Assembly: GCA_016715065.1 (NCBI GenBank)
Contig: JADKBN010000019.1
Coordinates: forward strand, 1-64,000
Direction: 5' to 3'
Length of the DNA: 64,000 nucleotides
Origin: Fibrobacterota bacterium
GTDB taxonomy: Bacteria; Fibrobacterota; Fibrobacteria; UBA5070
In this document: positions 1 through 10,500 of the stretch, in pieces
How positions within the stretch are numbered: position 1 is the stretch's first letter
Layout: each line of letters opens with the position of its first letter
The notes under the pieces: generated by a model
Seen by the model: the letters and a program-made list of their open reading frames with translations, nothing else
Database searches by the model: none
Told to the model about the DNA's origin: nothing
Translations under genes and position numbers: made by a program

Positions 1-96
1 GAAGGCGAATTTGCCACCGGAAAACACTTGGTGTCACTCGACACCCTGGAGCCCTGCGGGGAACGTCTCGCCGGAAATGCCCCGGTCGTCCGTTAG
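1..96 (+). CDS. 3' end of an exported-type protein (partial)
   Basis: An open frame enters from the left window edge and ends at TAG (94-96), giving about 31 residues. The tail has the pattern GKHLVSLDTLEPCGER, which resembles the last strands of FlgD-Ig/T9SS-like C-terminal modules of secreted proteins. Its stop codon overlaps the stop of the convergent gene on the other strand, a common compact arrangement. Only the tail is visible, so the function cannot be stated, and the frame could be spurious. Confidence 0.4.
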   Translation, partial: EGEFATGKHLVSLDTLEPCGERLAGNAPVVR

Positions 97-347
97 GCCT
101 CGACCGTGGCGGAAATCGCACCCGTGAGACTGGAAAGATCGACGGTGTAGGTCCCGCGTCCCATGCCCTTGAGCGACAAGATCCGGGTTTGATAAGGGGC
201 CACACCGAAAGTCGCCAGGGTTTTACCAGCTCCATCGCGAAGTTGGACGTGCCCACCAGGGACCGAGAAGACCTCGACACAGCAATCCTTCACCCGGATC
301 CGCCCGCCGAATTGAGTGTCTTCCACTACCTGTTGATCCAGCTTCAC
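93..347 (-). CDS. small protein resembling a free-standing C-terminal sorting/Ig-like module
   Basis: 84 residues from a GTG start preceded by a good Shine-Dalgarno (AGGAGG, 5-base spacing), which makes the frame credible. There is no signal peptide or membrane segment. Residues 30-76 alternate hydrophobic and polar residues, with VQLRDGAGKTLAT and LKGMGRGTYTVDL. This pattern is typical of the last beta-strands in FlgD-Ig or T9SS type A-like C-terminal domains. It also contains a Cys-Cys pair (DCCVEV). It lies 131 bases downstream of the decayed fibro-slime copy 1 on the same strand. No family can be named with certainty. It may be a remnant domain of a larger secreted protein or a small intact gene. 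Confidence 0.55.
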   Translation of the reverse strand: MKLDQQVVEDTQFGGRIRVKDCCVEVFSVPGGHVQLRDGAGKTLATFGVAPYQTRILSLKGMGRGTYTVDLSSLTGAISATVEA

Positions 348-478
348 CGCTGCCTCCTGCTCGAGTGGTTACGAGAGGACAATACGCGCCAATCTCCCGG
401 AGACAAGCAGTTTCAAATTTCTCACAATGACCACGCCGCCAGAACAAGGCTAACGAACGCGTGTTTCTGTCCTTACGA

Positions 479-2163
479 CTACCGGTTCGGTCGCATCCAG
501 GCGTACTTCCACAGCACGTTGTGGAATTCCTTGCGACCGGATTTGTCCTGGAACATCACGAACGCCCGCATCAGGTACACTCCGCCCGCCACGAATCTGC
601 CTTGCTTGTTGGTGCCATTCCAGGTGAGCTTGATCTCCTGTTGGACATCCTCGCCGTTTTCCGGCCAAAGCTCCTTCAATTTGGAAAGGTCCAATTGGTG
701 GACGGAAGTGCCGATGTTGTCGTAGATGAACAGCGTTCCTTCCAGCGGGCGGTTGAGTTTGATGTACACTCCCATGGTGCGATCCGGATCGTTCAACGGA
801 GGGTTGCCTCCCGTCACCGCACCCGGTGACCGGGTCCGCTGGAAGTCGCCGTCCACGCGCATACCTTTGGCCGCTGCGCACCCAGACCTCCAGACCTGGG
901 CCCCCACCGAGGATTCCGCCAGGCAGGGGACTGGTTGAACCCGTTGGGAAGGAACTGGTTTTCTTGCCGGATGACCAGCTCCAGCGGCCGCTGCCCGAAA
1001 TCGATCGGAACCCAGCGCGAGAGGGCGCCCACGAGATTTCCCAGATGCGTCGACCACCAGGAGGATCCTCCGTTCCAGGAAAATCGCGCGGAGTCCCCAC
1101 GGAGGATTTTCTCCATCGGTGGTGTCCACGACCAGCGCGAACGTTCGATCTCCCATCAGGACCCACGAATGAAACGACCCGATTCCAACGGCACGCGACA
1201 AGCACCCGCGGTGACCATCGGAAAGTTCATATTGCTGGCCGGCAAAGGTTGGCCCCAGGGCTCGGAAACCTCAGGATCAAGGTGTCTCCGCCCGACCTCC
1301 CGCTTGCTGTACCGAAAGGCCGCTGCCACCAGGCTCGGCGGCACGCTGTCCAGCAAGGTTGCCGGGCGAGGGCGCCCGAAGCGGCGAAAGCGCGGAACAA
1401 TCCGTTCCGCACGCGGTGGAACCCAGCGAAAGAAGATTGAAGCGCGCCAGCCACCGGCCTGGTCGGCAACGAGTCCGGCCAACGGGACTTCAGGATTCTC
1501 CGTTCCAGCGGACGGACAGTTTCTGGAGCTGCTCGATGGCCGCCTGGGGACTTCCCGCAAGACCCTGGCCGACATGGTGGTCCTGCCCCCGCCCCGGCGG
1601 ATCGGAAATCGCCACACCGACGGGGAAGCGCCACTGGAGCTGGGGACGAAAGGACTGGACCACCCCGCCCGGACTCCTCCCGCATCCACCAGATGCCCCG
1701 CCAGCGCCCCGACGGCGATGCGAGCAGAATCTGTCAAGGAGTTCGCCTGCGCTCCGGGACGCAGGACCATTCGCGCCGAAAGGCCGTCCACAGCGACCAA
1801 GGATGCGGCATCGTGCATCACGGCAGCGACATGGAGATCCCTCTCATTCCACCCAGGCAGGCGTGACAAAGCGGCTCGGCGACGGGCTCGCTGAAGCGCA
1901 CCAAGAAGAGTATCCGCCGGCTCGCCGAAAGCCGTAACGCGCCCAGGTCAGCTCGGGGCGACGCTGTCTTGCAGCTGGCCAGGTGGCCAACAAGCCCCGG
2001 TAGTCAGGTCGCGAAGGTGATTCGCGGGGTTCTGCGAGCAGCTGGTCGCCCTTGGCGAACCCAAAAGTTGCTTTCCGAGGCCGCAGCCCGAAAGACCCCG
2101 ACTGCGCAGCAACCGACCAGGCCTGCAGGCTCGGGCCACCAGCGGCGTCGCACCAGGCCACGG
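479..2163 (-). pseudogene. frameshifted 3' remnant of fibro-slime copy 1
   Basis: This stretch encodes, in short pieces scattered over all three minus frames, the central and C-terminal parts of a fibro-slime protein recognisable by comparison with copy 3. Pieces include MHDAASLVAVDG, LLDSVPPSLVAAAFRYSK, RGDSARFSWNGG, LSRWVPIDFGQRPLEL, and the uninterrupted last 120 or so residues (479 to about 850) with VYIKLNRPLEG, FVAGGVYLMRAF and a terminal WKYAWMRPNR before TAG. The reading frame changes every 100-250 bases, so no single protein can be made from it. It continues directly from the open frame at 2164-5808, which is already out of register by about 2900. Either a genuine pseudogene or a badly assembled stretch would look like this. 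Confidence 0.75.
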
Positions 2164-5100
2164 TCATCCAGGTGGCGCCCAGACCGCCACGCATCGCCAC
2201 ATGGACGGAATCCGCCTGGCCGTCGCCATCGGAATCGAACAGGGCGGCTTTGCCGGAAGGCACCACCACGAGGGGAACCCAGCGGGAAAGCGTTCCCACC
2301 GATGTCCTCCCGTCCGACACGCCCGTTCCCAAGCGCGCCCCCAAGGCGTCGTCGGGAACGGTGCCGGCGGGAACGCGATTCCAAGAACGAGCCTTGCACG
2401 ACAACTGCATTCGGCGAAGAAATCGTCGTAGCGGAAATCCCTGGTGCACTGGCGACCATCGCCTGGCCGAAGGGCAGGATCGACAATGGCTCGGACCCGA
2501 TGATTTCGAGGGTATCCCATGAACCCGGCTCGAACCCGTAGATCAGTCGCGCCGACATCGCCACCGGAGCCACGGAATCCTCCACCATCGGAAAGAGTGG
2601 TCGCCTCCCGGAGCCAGCCAGCCCGCATCGCCGGGCCTTCCAGAGGTCCTAGCGGGAAGGGTCCGATGGACCCGCGCCAGGAAAGCAGATCGGCGCTTCT
2701 GGCGAGGGTTGGCACCGCGAGAGGGATCCCGTTCCAGATCATGCCAAATCCTGTCGGAACCGGAACACCAGCGGCGGATTTCGCCAGTCTGATTCGACGT
2801 CGTCCACCTGGCCGTCGCCATCGGCGTCGCGGGCGATCACCCGGATCGGCTGGAGGCCGAACCGGGCTGAACCACACGCTGGCGACCGGAGGAATTGCCC
2901 AGCGAATCGGCGGTAGCGCGCGGCAGAGCCGGAGGTCCTCCAGAACGGCGCTTCCAGCCGGCAACAGGAAGACCAGCATGCGTCCGGAAGGCTGGATGGG
3001 CGTCGGGTTCTGGGCGTCGGCGGCGACCAGATTCCTGGGTGCCAGACGATTTCCGACAATGGCCCATGGGGAGGTCGGGAAGTCCGCGCTCTGGCGCCCG
3101 CCTTCGCTGGTCCAGACCCGCAGCGTATCCGGCGCGGTCCCCGCCCCGAAGGAGATACCGGCCGAATCCGCGAAGGGCGCGATGTGCTCCCGGAACACCT
3201 TGACCTTGTTGCGGACAGAATCCGGCGCCAACGGGTAGGTGGTGGCCATGCCCATGTTCAGGCAGCCGCCGGTCGGGCAGGCCGAACGCATCTGGAAAGG
3301 AGTGGTTGCGGCAGTCCAGGTCACCACGGCCAGGGAATCGCCCGGCGCGACACGCGAGGCATTCGCGGGGACCGTGATCGAATCCCGCGCGCCGGAGGTT
3401 TTCGCCCAAACGGCCAGGACGCTCTTGAACGCCGGCGATTTGAACGCCGAATCGTCGGGCGATCGCAATACCAGGGAATCCGCCCGACCATCGCCGTCGC
3501 GGTCGAACAGGTCCGCCGTCAGATCCACGGGCCCCTGGGTGATCTCGAACGGGATTTCCTTGACGTTGGCTTGCGACGGATCGTTCTGGAAGCGGATCAC
3601 GATCTTGTATTGGCCCCGCTGGTCCAGATCCGTGTCCTTCTTGAGCTTGTCCAGGTTCAGATCGATGCTGGTGAGATCGGCGGAGAGGGTGACACCTTCC
3701 AGGCCGGAGGGTTGCGGCGGCTCGGGAATCGGAACGGAATGCCCGTCCGGGTATTGGAGGAAGAAGTAGCCCTTGCCTGGAACCGGAGTCTGGGCGGACT
3801 GGTCCAGGCACTTGGATCCGTCAATTTCCGTCTTGATGTAGCGCAGATCGATCCTCATGCCGTTTCCGGCGAGAGCCGTGGAATCGAATCGGTAGTCGTA
3901 GCTGGGCACCAGGTTCATGGTGGTCTGGATGCGGATGTTCGAGCCGGGCGTATGACGCTCGCAGTAGAACATGTCGAATTGGTAAGCGCGACCTTCCAAC
4001 AAGTTCATCTTGTCGAGATTGATGTTGCCACCGATCGGCCCGTGCTGCCCTCCGATGTCCAACGCAAGACGCTTGTCGATGAAGACCCAGACGTCGTCGT
4101 CCCCACGGAAGGAAAACGACAGGCCCGGGACGTATTCGAACGTGGACTTGGCGTGCATGCAGAACCCGAAATCGTGCGACTGGGTCTGGGTGGGCGGCAG
4201 CTTCTCGTTGAAGGCGGGATTCTTGATGGAGTCGTCGATCGGGAAATAGTCGCTGCTGGCGAACTCGTACTGACCGGAGGTTTTGCTGAGAGTCAGCGGC
4301 TGCAGAAGGCATCCGGTGGTGTTGTACGCGTTGGGCTTGAACCAGTTGTTCGGACCGTTGGCTGGATTGGTGCATTCGGTGCTTCTGATGTCGCCGTTGC
4401 CGCACATCGATTTCCCTGTGTAGGTGGGCAGTCCATCCGCTCCGAGGGTGGAACCGACCAGCCCTTTGATCAGGTCGGAATTCGTTTTTTCCGAGAAGGG
4501 GAAATACGGGCCAGGCAGCTTGTAGTCGAACACCTGGAAGGCGAGGATCTTCTCGTTGCAGATGCCCAGGTCGGTGGCTTTCGCCTTCACGTCCGGCACG
4601 GCTCCCGCACCGTTGGTGTTCAGCCACAAGGTGTCGGCGCCAGGCGCGGCGGGCATCGCGATCCAATTGGCGTACGTGGAGAAATCGGCCGGAGCCTTCT
4701 CCAGCCCCTTGGATCCATAGACGGTATCCTGGTAGGGGTGGTTCAGGGCGATGGATGTGGGAACGAGTCCGGCGTAGAACGAGACCGCATACCAGTTGCA
4801 ATACGCGGTGGACTGGGCGATGAACTTGCCCGGCACCCCTTTCCAGGTGACCCGCATCGCGCTGGCGTTCCAGGAGGGAAGCCGAATCATCAGCGTCGTC
4901 GCCAGGGCGGGTTTGGCCGTGAGCAGCTTAGGGGTGTTCGTGCCGTCCAGGGGTGGAGCGATCCACCGCTCCCAGGGCGCGGGCAAGGCGGCGAAATCCC
5001 ACGGCGACAGGTTGTTGGCGACGCCGATCCCTGTCATGTCCATGTATTGGACACCCGCCGCACCGCCTGTAGGGTCTGCACTGGCGAACAGGATCCGCTG

Positions 5101-5808
5101 ATCGACAGTGGCCGTGGCCAGGGCGTAGAACCTTGCGACGACCCACCCCGGCCGTCCCGGTTCGCCGTAGAGCGGTTGCCATTTCCCGTTCCACAGAACA
5201 TAGGCCATGCGTCCAGGCCAGGGGTTCAGGAGATGGATGGTGCCTTTTAGCTGCAAGTAGGGATTGTGGTCCGAGCAGACAGGGCGCGTCTGGGGATTGC
5301 TTTCCGGGCCTGTCCCGAAATACATCCAGGCGGTATCTCCGGGGATGTTGTCCAGGCAACTGTCGATGACATTGGGCATGGCCGAATAGCGCCCGTTCAT
5401 CTCCTGGGTTTCGTTGCGGGCGACCTGGATGTTCTGGTTGGGCGCGGTTCCGTAGGCTTGCCGGTAGGAAAGAGTCAGACGGAGGTTTCCGTTGCGATAG
5501 AGGTTCCCACCCCACGTTGGGATGGACCACCAGGAAATCAAAGCAGACCCTGCCGCGACGGGATCGACAAAAGCTGTCGATTTGACCAGCTGCTGGTTCC
5601 TCGCTCCGAAATAGTACCCTTGCGTCCCGGCGCTGTCCGATCGCTGGACCCACATGGAGTCCACCGCGTAGACGGTTCCGTTCTGGAAAGCTCCCTGTTG
5701 GAAAAAGTTCCCCAGCCACATGATGGTCTTGGCGGAAGAGACTCCCCATGCCCCCAGAACGAGACAAACCGCCAACCGGAGTCGAAACACTGGATCGAAG
5801 CTGGACAT
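2164..5808 (-). CDS. fibro-slime domain protein, copy 1 (3' part out of frame)
   Basis: Large exported protein. The start at 5808 is chosen because it gives a clean signal peptide (hydrophobic LAVCLVLGAWGVSSA, then KTIMW) and follows GGGGAGAAGG. The N-terminal 450 residues hold two beta-rich modules, one with LLNPWPGRM, the other with FIAQSTAYCNWYAVSFYAG, which look carbohydrate-binding-like. The fibro-slime domain is centred on residue 566 (GDDDVWVFIDKRLALDIGG, then FDMFYCERHT). A calcium-loop-like repeat (DRDGDGRADS) follows near residue 770. Homology to the paralogs is continuous down to about position 2950. Beyond that the frame runs through out-of-register sequence, so the last roughly 260 residues are unlikely to fold as in the family and the FlgD-Ig-like C-terminus is lost. 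Probably a surface or matrix protein. Confidence 0.7.
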   Translation of the reverse strand: MSSFDPVFRLRLAVCLVLGAWGVSSAKTIMWLGNFFQQGAFQNGTVYAVDSMWVQRSDSAGTQGYYFGARNQQLVKSTAFVDPVAAGSALISWWSIPTWGGNLYRNGNLRLTLSYRQAYGTAPNQNIQVARNETQEMNGRYSAMPNVIDSCLDNIPGDTAWMYFGTGPESNPQTRPVCSDHNPYLQLKGTIHLLNPWPGRMAYVLWNGKWQPLYGEPGRPGWVVARFYALATATVDQRILFASADPTGGAAGVQYMDMTGIGVANNLSPWDFAALPAPWERWIAPPLDGTNTPKLLTAKPALATTLMIRLPSWNASAMRVTWKGVPGKFIAQSTAYCNWYAVSFYAGLVPTSIALNHPYQDTVYGSKGLEKAPADFSTYANWIAMPAAPGADTLWLNTNGAGAVPDVKAKATDLGICNEKILAFQVFDYKLPGPYFPFSEKTNSDLIKGLVGSTLGADGLPTYTGKSMCGNGDIRSTECTNPANGPNNWFKPNAYNTTGCLLQPLTLSKTSGQYEFASSDYFPIDDSIKNPAFNEKLPPTQTQSHDFGFCMHAKSTFEYVPGLSFSFRGDDDVWVFIDKRLALDIGGQHGPIGGNINLDKMNLLEGRAYQFDMFYCERHTPGSNIRIQTTMNLVPSYDYRFDSTALAGNGMRIDLRYIKTEIDGSKCLDQSAQTPVPGKGYFFLQYPDGHSVPIPEPPQPSGLEGVTLSADLTSIDLNLDKLKKDTDLDQRGQYKIVIRFQNDPSQANVKEIPFEITQGPVDLTADLFDRDGDGRADSLVLRSPDDSAFKSPAFKSVLAVWAKTSGARDSITVPANASRVAPGDSLAVVTWTAATTPFQMRSACPTGGCLNMGMATTYPLAPDSVRNKVKVFREHIAPFADSAGISFGAGTAPDTLRVWTSEGGRQSADFPTSPWAIVGNRLAPRNLVAADAQNPTPIQPSGRMLVFLLPAGSAVLEDLRLCRALPPIRWAIPPVASVWFSPVRPPADPGDRPRRRWRRPGGRRRIRLAKSAAGVPVPTGFGMIWNGIPLAVPTLARSADLLSWRGSIGPFPLGPLEGPAMRAGWLREATTLSDGGGFRGSGGDVGATDLRVRAGFMGYPRNHRVRAIVDPALRPGDGRQCTRDFRYDDFFAECSCRARLVLGIAFPPAPFPTTPWGRAWERACRTGGHRWERFPAGFPSWWCLPAKPPCSIPMATARRIPSMWRCVAVWAPPG

Positions 5809-5923
5809 AGGCCTTCTCCCCAACAGGATCGAATATCGATTCCAAAATCTCCTCGGAATGGCAATCCCGATCCAAAAATGACGATGCCGACGCAAATCGG
5901 TGCCACCGAGCTGTTCAACAGAT

Positions 5924-5950
5924 AAAAGCGCCCCCCGAACGGGAAGTCGC
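5924..5950 (-). terminator. hairpin terminator after fibro-slime copy 2
   Basis: Read on the minus strand, a GC-rich stem (GCG plus CTTCCC pairing with GGGGGG plus CGC, one bulged A, loop GTTC) is followed directly by TTTT. It lies about 30 bases beyond the stop of copy 2 and upstream of copy 1, as expected for a Rho-independent terminator. Confidence 0.6.
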
Positions 5951-5981
5951 CTCGTTCATTCGGTCACATTTCCGGTGCCAT

Positions 5982-7497
5982 CTATTTGGCCACGCCCTCC
6001 CGGACCCACCCGTACTTCCAGAGCAGGTTCTTGAAATCCTGCTTTCCATCCTTGTTGCGGTACTTCACGAAGGCCCGCATCAGATAGACCCCACCGGACA
6101 CGAACTTGTTGCGGGTATCGGTTCCATTCCAGGAAATCTTGATCTCCCGCTGCACGTCCTCGCTACCGGCGGGCCAGAGCTTGATCAGCTCCGACAGATC
6201 CAACTGCCGCACGGCGACACCCGTGTTGTCGTACACGAAGATCGTGCCGTCCAACGGACGGTTGAGCTTGATGTAGACATCCATCGTGCGGGCCGGATTG
6301 TTCCTGGGCGGCGTGGTGCCCGTCACGGTGCCATCGGGTCCGACCGTGATGGTCCCGTCCACTTGCACGTACGCGCCCGTCACGTCGTCGCGCACCAACA
6401 TCTCCGACCCGGGAACATCCGCCGCAGGCTCGGTCCAGGGTTCGATGCCCGAGCGACCGTTGACGAGAATCGGATGCTCTTGACGGATGATCAGTTCCAA
6501 TGGACGCTCGCCGAACTCCACCGGAACCCATCGCGACAACTTGCCGACACGGTTGCCAAGCTTGTCCAATACCAGGGAAAGCCCCCCGTTGTAGGAAAGC
6601 CGGGCCGAATCGCCCCGATGCAATCGACGCTCCCAGCTTGTGTCCACGATGACCACGAAACTGCGCTCGCCGGTCTGGTACCAATGCAGCATGGGCGCGA
6701 CTTCCAGGGCGGAATCCGACAACCTTCCCACCATCACCAACGCGGTGGCCAGATCGCCCGTCTGCTGGGCCGGCCAGAGCTCGGAAAGCTCGAAGATCAA
6801 AGTGTCCCTGGCGACTTCCGGTCGGCTGTAGCGGAATTTGGCGGAAACCAGCGACGGGGGAACGCTGTCGTGGAGCTTGACAAGGCTCCTCTGCTCCGTG
6901 GCTCCGGATGCTGTCGCGCTGCAGGGACCCTCGCAGGAGGTGACCCCCAAGGCGAACGGCGAAGAAAGGGCGCCGCTCCAACGGCCCGGGCTCGTCTGGG
7001 ACAGGGCGGCGACATCCACCGCCAACTTGGCACCGCTCCCACTCGATGCTCCAGGATTTGATCGCCGCCAGGGAAAGCGGCGAGACATCGCGGACCGTGG
7101 AGATGGAAACGTGGGTCGCACGGCCTTGTCCATCAGGATCGGAAAGCGCCGAGGTCATGGGAGGCAGCCCGAAGGTCAACGGAGCAAACGGGCTCGCGCT
7201 ACCGGCACTCACTCCGACCGCATCCTGGATCTTGCCGGCCAACGCGCCGGTCGCGATCCGGATCTTGTCCCAATCCGTACCGGCGATGTTCCCACCGCTC
7301 AAAACCAGGATGGCATTGACACCATCGGCGGCGAGGGTGGCCACGGGAGCATCGTGCGAGACGGCACCGACCGAAGTCGCGCTTCCCCACTCCACCCAGG
7401 ACGAAAGATTGGAAACGACATTCATGGGTTCGGAAAACCGCACACGGAGGGTGTCCGATGTCGTATCGCCATAGGAGTAATGGGCTGCGACCACCAT
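5982..7497 (-). pseudogene. severed 3' part of fibro-slime copy 2
   Basis: Continuation of copy 2 after its in-frame TGA at 7540-7542. It starts in the same frame (APMVVAAHYSYGD, VRFSEPMNVVSNLSSWVEWG). At 7038-7040 a run of three C on the plus strand, against two in copy 3, adds one base and shifts the frame. Removing that base restores the paralog sequence (KSWSIEWSGAKLAVDVAAL). After the shift the open frame runs to the normal end, with VYIKLNRPLDG, FVSGGVYLMRAFVKYRNKDG and WKYGWVREGVAK before TAG. The end is a FlgD-Ig-like module. No obvious ribosome site could restart translation, so this is annotated as a gene remnant. Confidence 0.75.
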
Positions 7498-7539
7498 CGG
7501 AGCGACGCTGTCGATCAGGGGCCAGGTGGTGACCTCGGT

Positions 7540-10500
7540 TCATTCATTGTCCATGAAGCGGATCGTGCAGGGGGCGGTGCCGCACGCTGTGGCGCCCTTG
7601 GCGAACCACACGCCGGTATCCAACGGCGCGAGCGTGTAGTTGCCCGTCCGCGAACCGCCGATCTGCCATTTCTCGGTCTGGCCGGCCCAGCTCAGGATGG
7701 CCTCGGTGGCTTTCATGGTGCCGCGCATGCGAACGGAGACAAAATCTGCCTTGCCGTCGCCATCGGTGTCGTAGAGAGCCGCACGACCGGAAGGAGTGAC
7801 CGTCAGAGGCACCCAACGCGAAGACCCGCCCACGAACTTCGCTCCGTCGGACACGCCGGTTCCGAATCGCGCCCAGGCCATGTTGGAGGGGATGGATCCG
7901 GAGGGGACGGCCACCTTCAAGGAGCTTGTGCCGGAAGCCGGGGTGGCGGTCAAGGCGACCTTGGTGGGGGTGGCCGTGCCGGAATCCGTCCCCAGCCAGG
8001 CCAGATCCAACCCGGTGAAGTCCAAGCGCTCGGAACCCGCGATCTCCAAGGTGTCGGCGGAGCCTGGATCGAATCCGTAGATCAATCGGGCGGAGGTGGC
8101 CACGGGTGCCACGGAATCTTCGACGCCCGCGCGGTAGGAGGTCGAATCGGTGCCCGCCACGATCCAGCCGGCGTCACCGGCCAAAGGCAGGGTGCCGAAC
8201 GGGAATGGACCCACCGCCCCACTCCACGACAGACCGTCCGAGGAGGCGGTCAGACCCGGAATGGAGAGGAAGTTCCCGCCCCAGACCAATCCGAACCGCG
8301 TGGGGGTGAAGCGCTTGATGGCTGAGCGGAGGAGGCGGAAGACGACCTTGTCGGCGCGACCATCGCCGCTGACATCGTAGACCTGGACTCGAATGGGCTG
8401 CGGTCCGTAATCGATGGGAACCCACATCGAAACATCGACGGGAACGTTCCCGAATCCGTCCCCGGACCAGCCGCGAAGCCGCAGGGAATCCCCATCGACG
8501 CTGCCCGGCGACACGAGCATCACCAGCATCCCTCCGTTGTTCGATAGGATGGTCCCGTTCACCTGAGGTCCGTTGGCCCCCTGGCTGGGAACGGACTTCT
8601 GCGCGAACCATCCCGCCGAGGCACCGGATCCTCGCACCACGGTCTCCGATGCGGTCACGATGAGAGTGTCGTATTGGATCCCGTAACGGAGGACCGCCTT
8701 GGTCGCCACCGGGGCCATGGAATCGAGGAGGGGGAAACGCCTCACCTGGGCACCCACGGTCACGTCGAGGGTGTACCCAACCCCGTAGGTGGAATGGAGG
8801 AGTGCCCCGACGGGGATCGCAAGCGATGCACCCAGCCCGCCCGGCGTGGCGATGGTGAACGAAGTGTCCGAACCGCTCGCGGTACGCCAGCGGACGAGGG
8901 CCGAGGTGGCCCCGGAAAGACTCCCCTTGCTTCCGATGTGGATCACGTCGGCGGTTCCGTCGCCGGTCGTGTCGAGGATCCAGGCCTTGGCCACCGGATT
9001 GGAGGTGATCGGAACCCAACGGGACCGCGCTGCCGGAGCGTTCCCGAGGGCGTCGGGCAGGCCGGCGCCCAGCCGGAGGGAATCTCCGGGTGCGATCGGG
9101 TTCGTCCCTGGATCGAAGGCGATCTTCACCAAGGTGCCGCCGGCCACGTCTCCGGTCGTGGTGACCGACCTGGGAGCGGAGGACTGACCCACGATCACCC
9201 AGGGAGGCACCGCCCCCCCGACAACGACCTCGGAGGTCCGCACGAACAGGCTGTCCATCGCATTGGGGGCACCGGTGGTGTCGTAGACCAGCCAGGCGGC
9301 CAATGCCACCGGCGGGATCCCGTCGGCAAGGATCTTGACGCGATTGAGGAGGGTGCTCCCTCCCTGCGAAGTGATCACCAGTCCCATCTGGCCGGAGCAA
9401 CCCGCGGGAGGGCAATTGGTGCGGAAGGGAAGGTTGATGGGTGCGCCGATCACGCTGTCGCCGGGGAAATGAACGAAGTCCGTTCCGGCAATCGTGACAG
9501 AATCCGGCAATCCGGTGGAGTCCGCCCAGCGCACGACCGCCGAGGCGACCACCTTGAAGGCGGGGCCAGATCCATCCACATGGAGAGCCACGCTGTCGGC
9601 GCGACCGTTGCCGTCGCGATCGAAGAGCGTTCCCACCACATCCACGGAATTGGAGACTACCGAGAACGAGATGCTCCTGGACTCGGTCCCCACAGAGGCG
9701 ACGATCTGGTAGGTTCCGCTCAGCGAAAGTCGGCCGGACCGCTGGATCTTCAGGGTGTCCACGTTCAAGTGGCTGTTGTTTCCGGAGATGACAATTCCCG
9801 GATAGGCCGCATTGGAGGTCGAGTCCAGGTTCTGCATGCTACCGTCGGGGAAGTACAGAACGATGGACGCGCGCGCGGGACTGAACACGGTGGCGGTGGC
9901 GGCTCCCTCTTCGGGGCAGACGTCCGGCCGGTTGGTGGTGGTGGCCGTGCTCATCAAGTAGTCCTGCGCACCCGCCGTCGCGTTGGAGGTGTCGAAATCC
10001 ACGTTGATGGTGGGAACCAGGTTCATGGTGGTGGACATGAACATTTCCGAGCCGGTGGTGTGGCGCTCGGTATAGAACATGTCGAACTGGTAGGATTTTC
10101 CTTCGATCAGTCCGAGGCCATCGAGATCGATGACTCCCTTCTGGCGTCCATGCTGGCCACCCAGATCGAGGGCAAGCTTCTTGTCGATGAAGATCCACAA
10201 GTCGTCGTCGCCAGCGAAGGTGAATTTGAGGCCCGGCGTGTACTCGAACGCCGCCTTCGCGTGCATCGCGAAATGGTAGTCCGGATTTCCCTGCCGGAAC
10301 GGTGCGGGAACGGAGGTCGCTGTATCGAACGGGAAGTAGTTGAGGGAATCCTTCTGGGAAGTTCTGTAATATCCCGTCGCATCGAGGGTCAAGGTATCCC
10401 GGATGCAATGGAACGCGTTCATCTGGGTCGCCCCAGCGGTTTTCGTGTTGGAAATGACCCCCGTCGAGCTTTTCCAAAGCGAATCGAACCAATATTGCGG

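Noticed and set aside
3184..5250. Long plus-strand open frame (688 codons) and similar long plus-strand frames at 8674-10713 and 12431-14758
   Set aside because: They lie exactly antisense to the fibro-slime genes, show no known domain, and are rich in His, Arg, Gly and Asp as expected of the complement of GC-rich coding DNA. The minus-strand proteins have clear homology among themselves.
7038..7040. Phase-variable homopolymer in copy 2
   Set aside because: A run of three C is far too short for slipped-strand switching. A plain +1 mutation or read error is more likely.
7540..7542. Selenocysteine or stop-codon readthrough at the TGA of copy 2
   Set aside because: No selenocysteine insertion hairpin was seen, and the paralog has no Cys here. 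A short duplication explains the TGA better.
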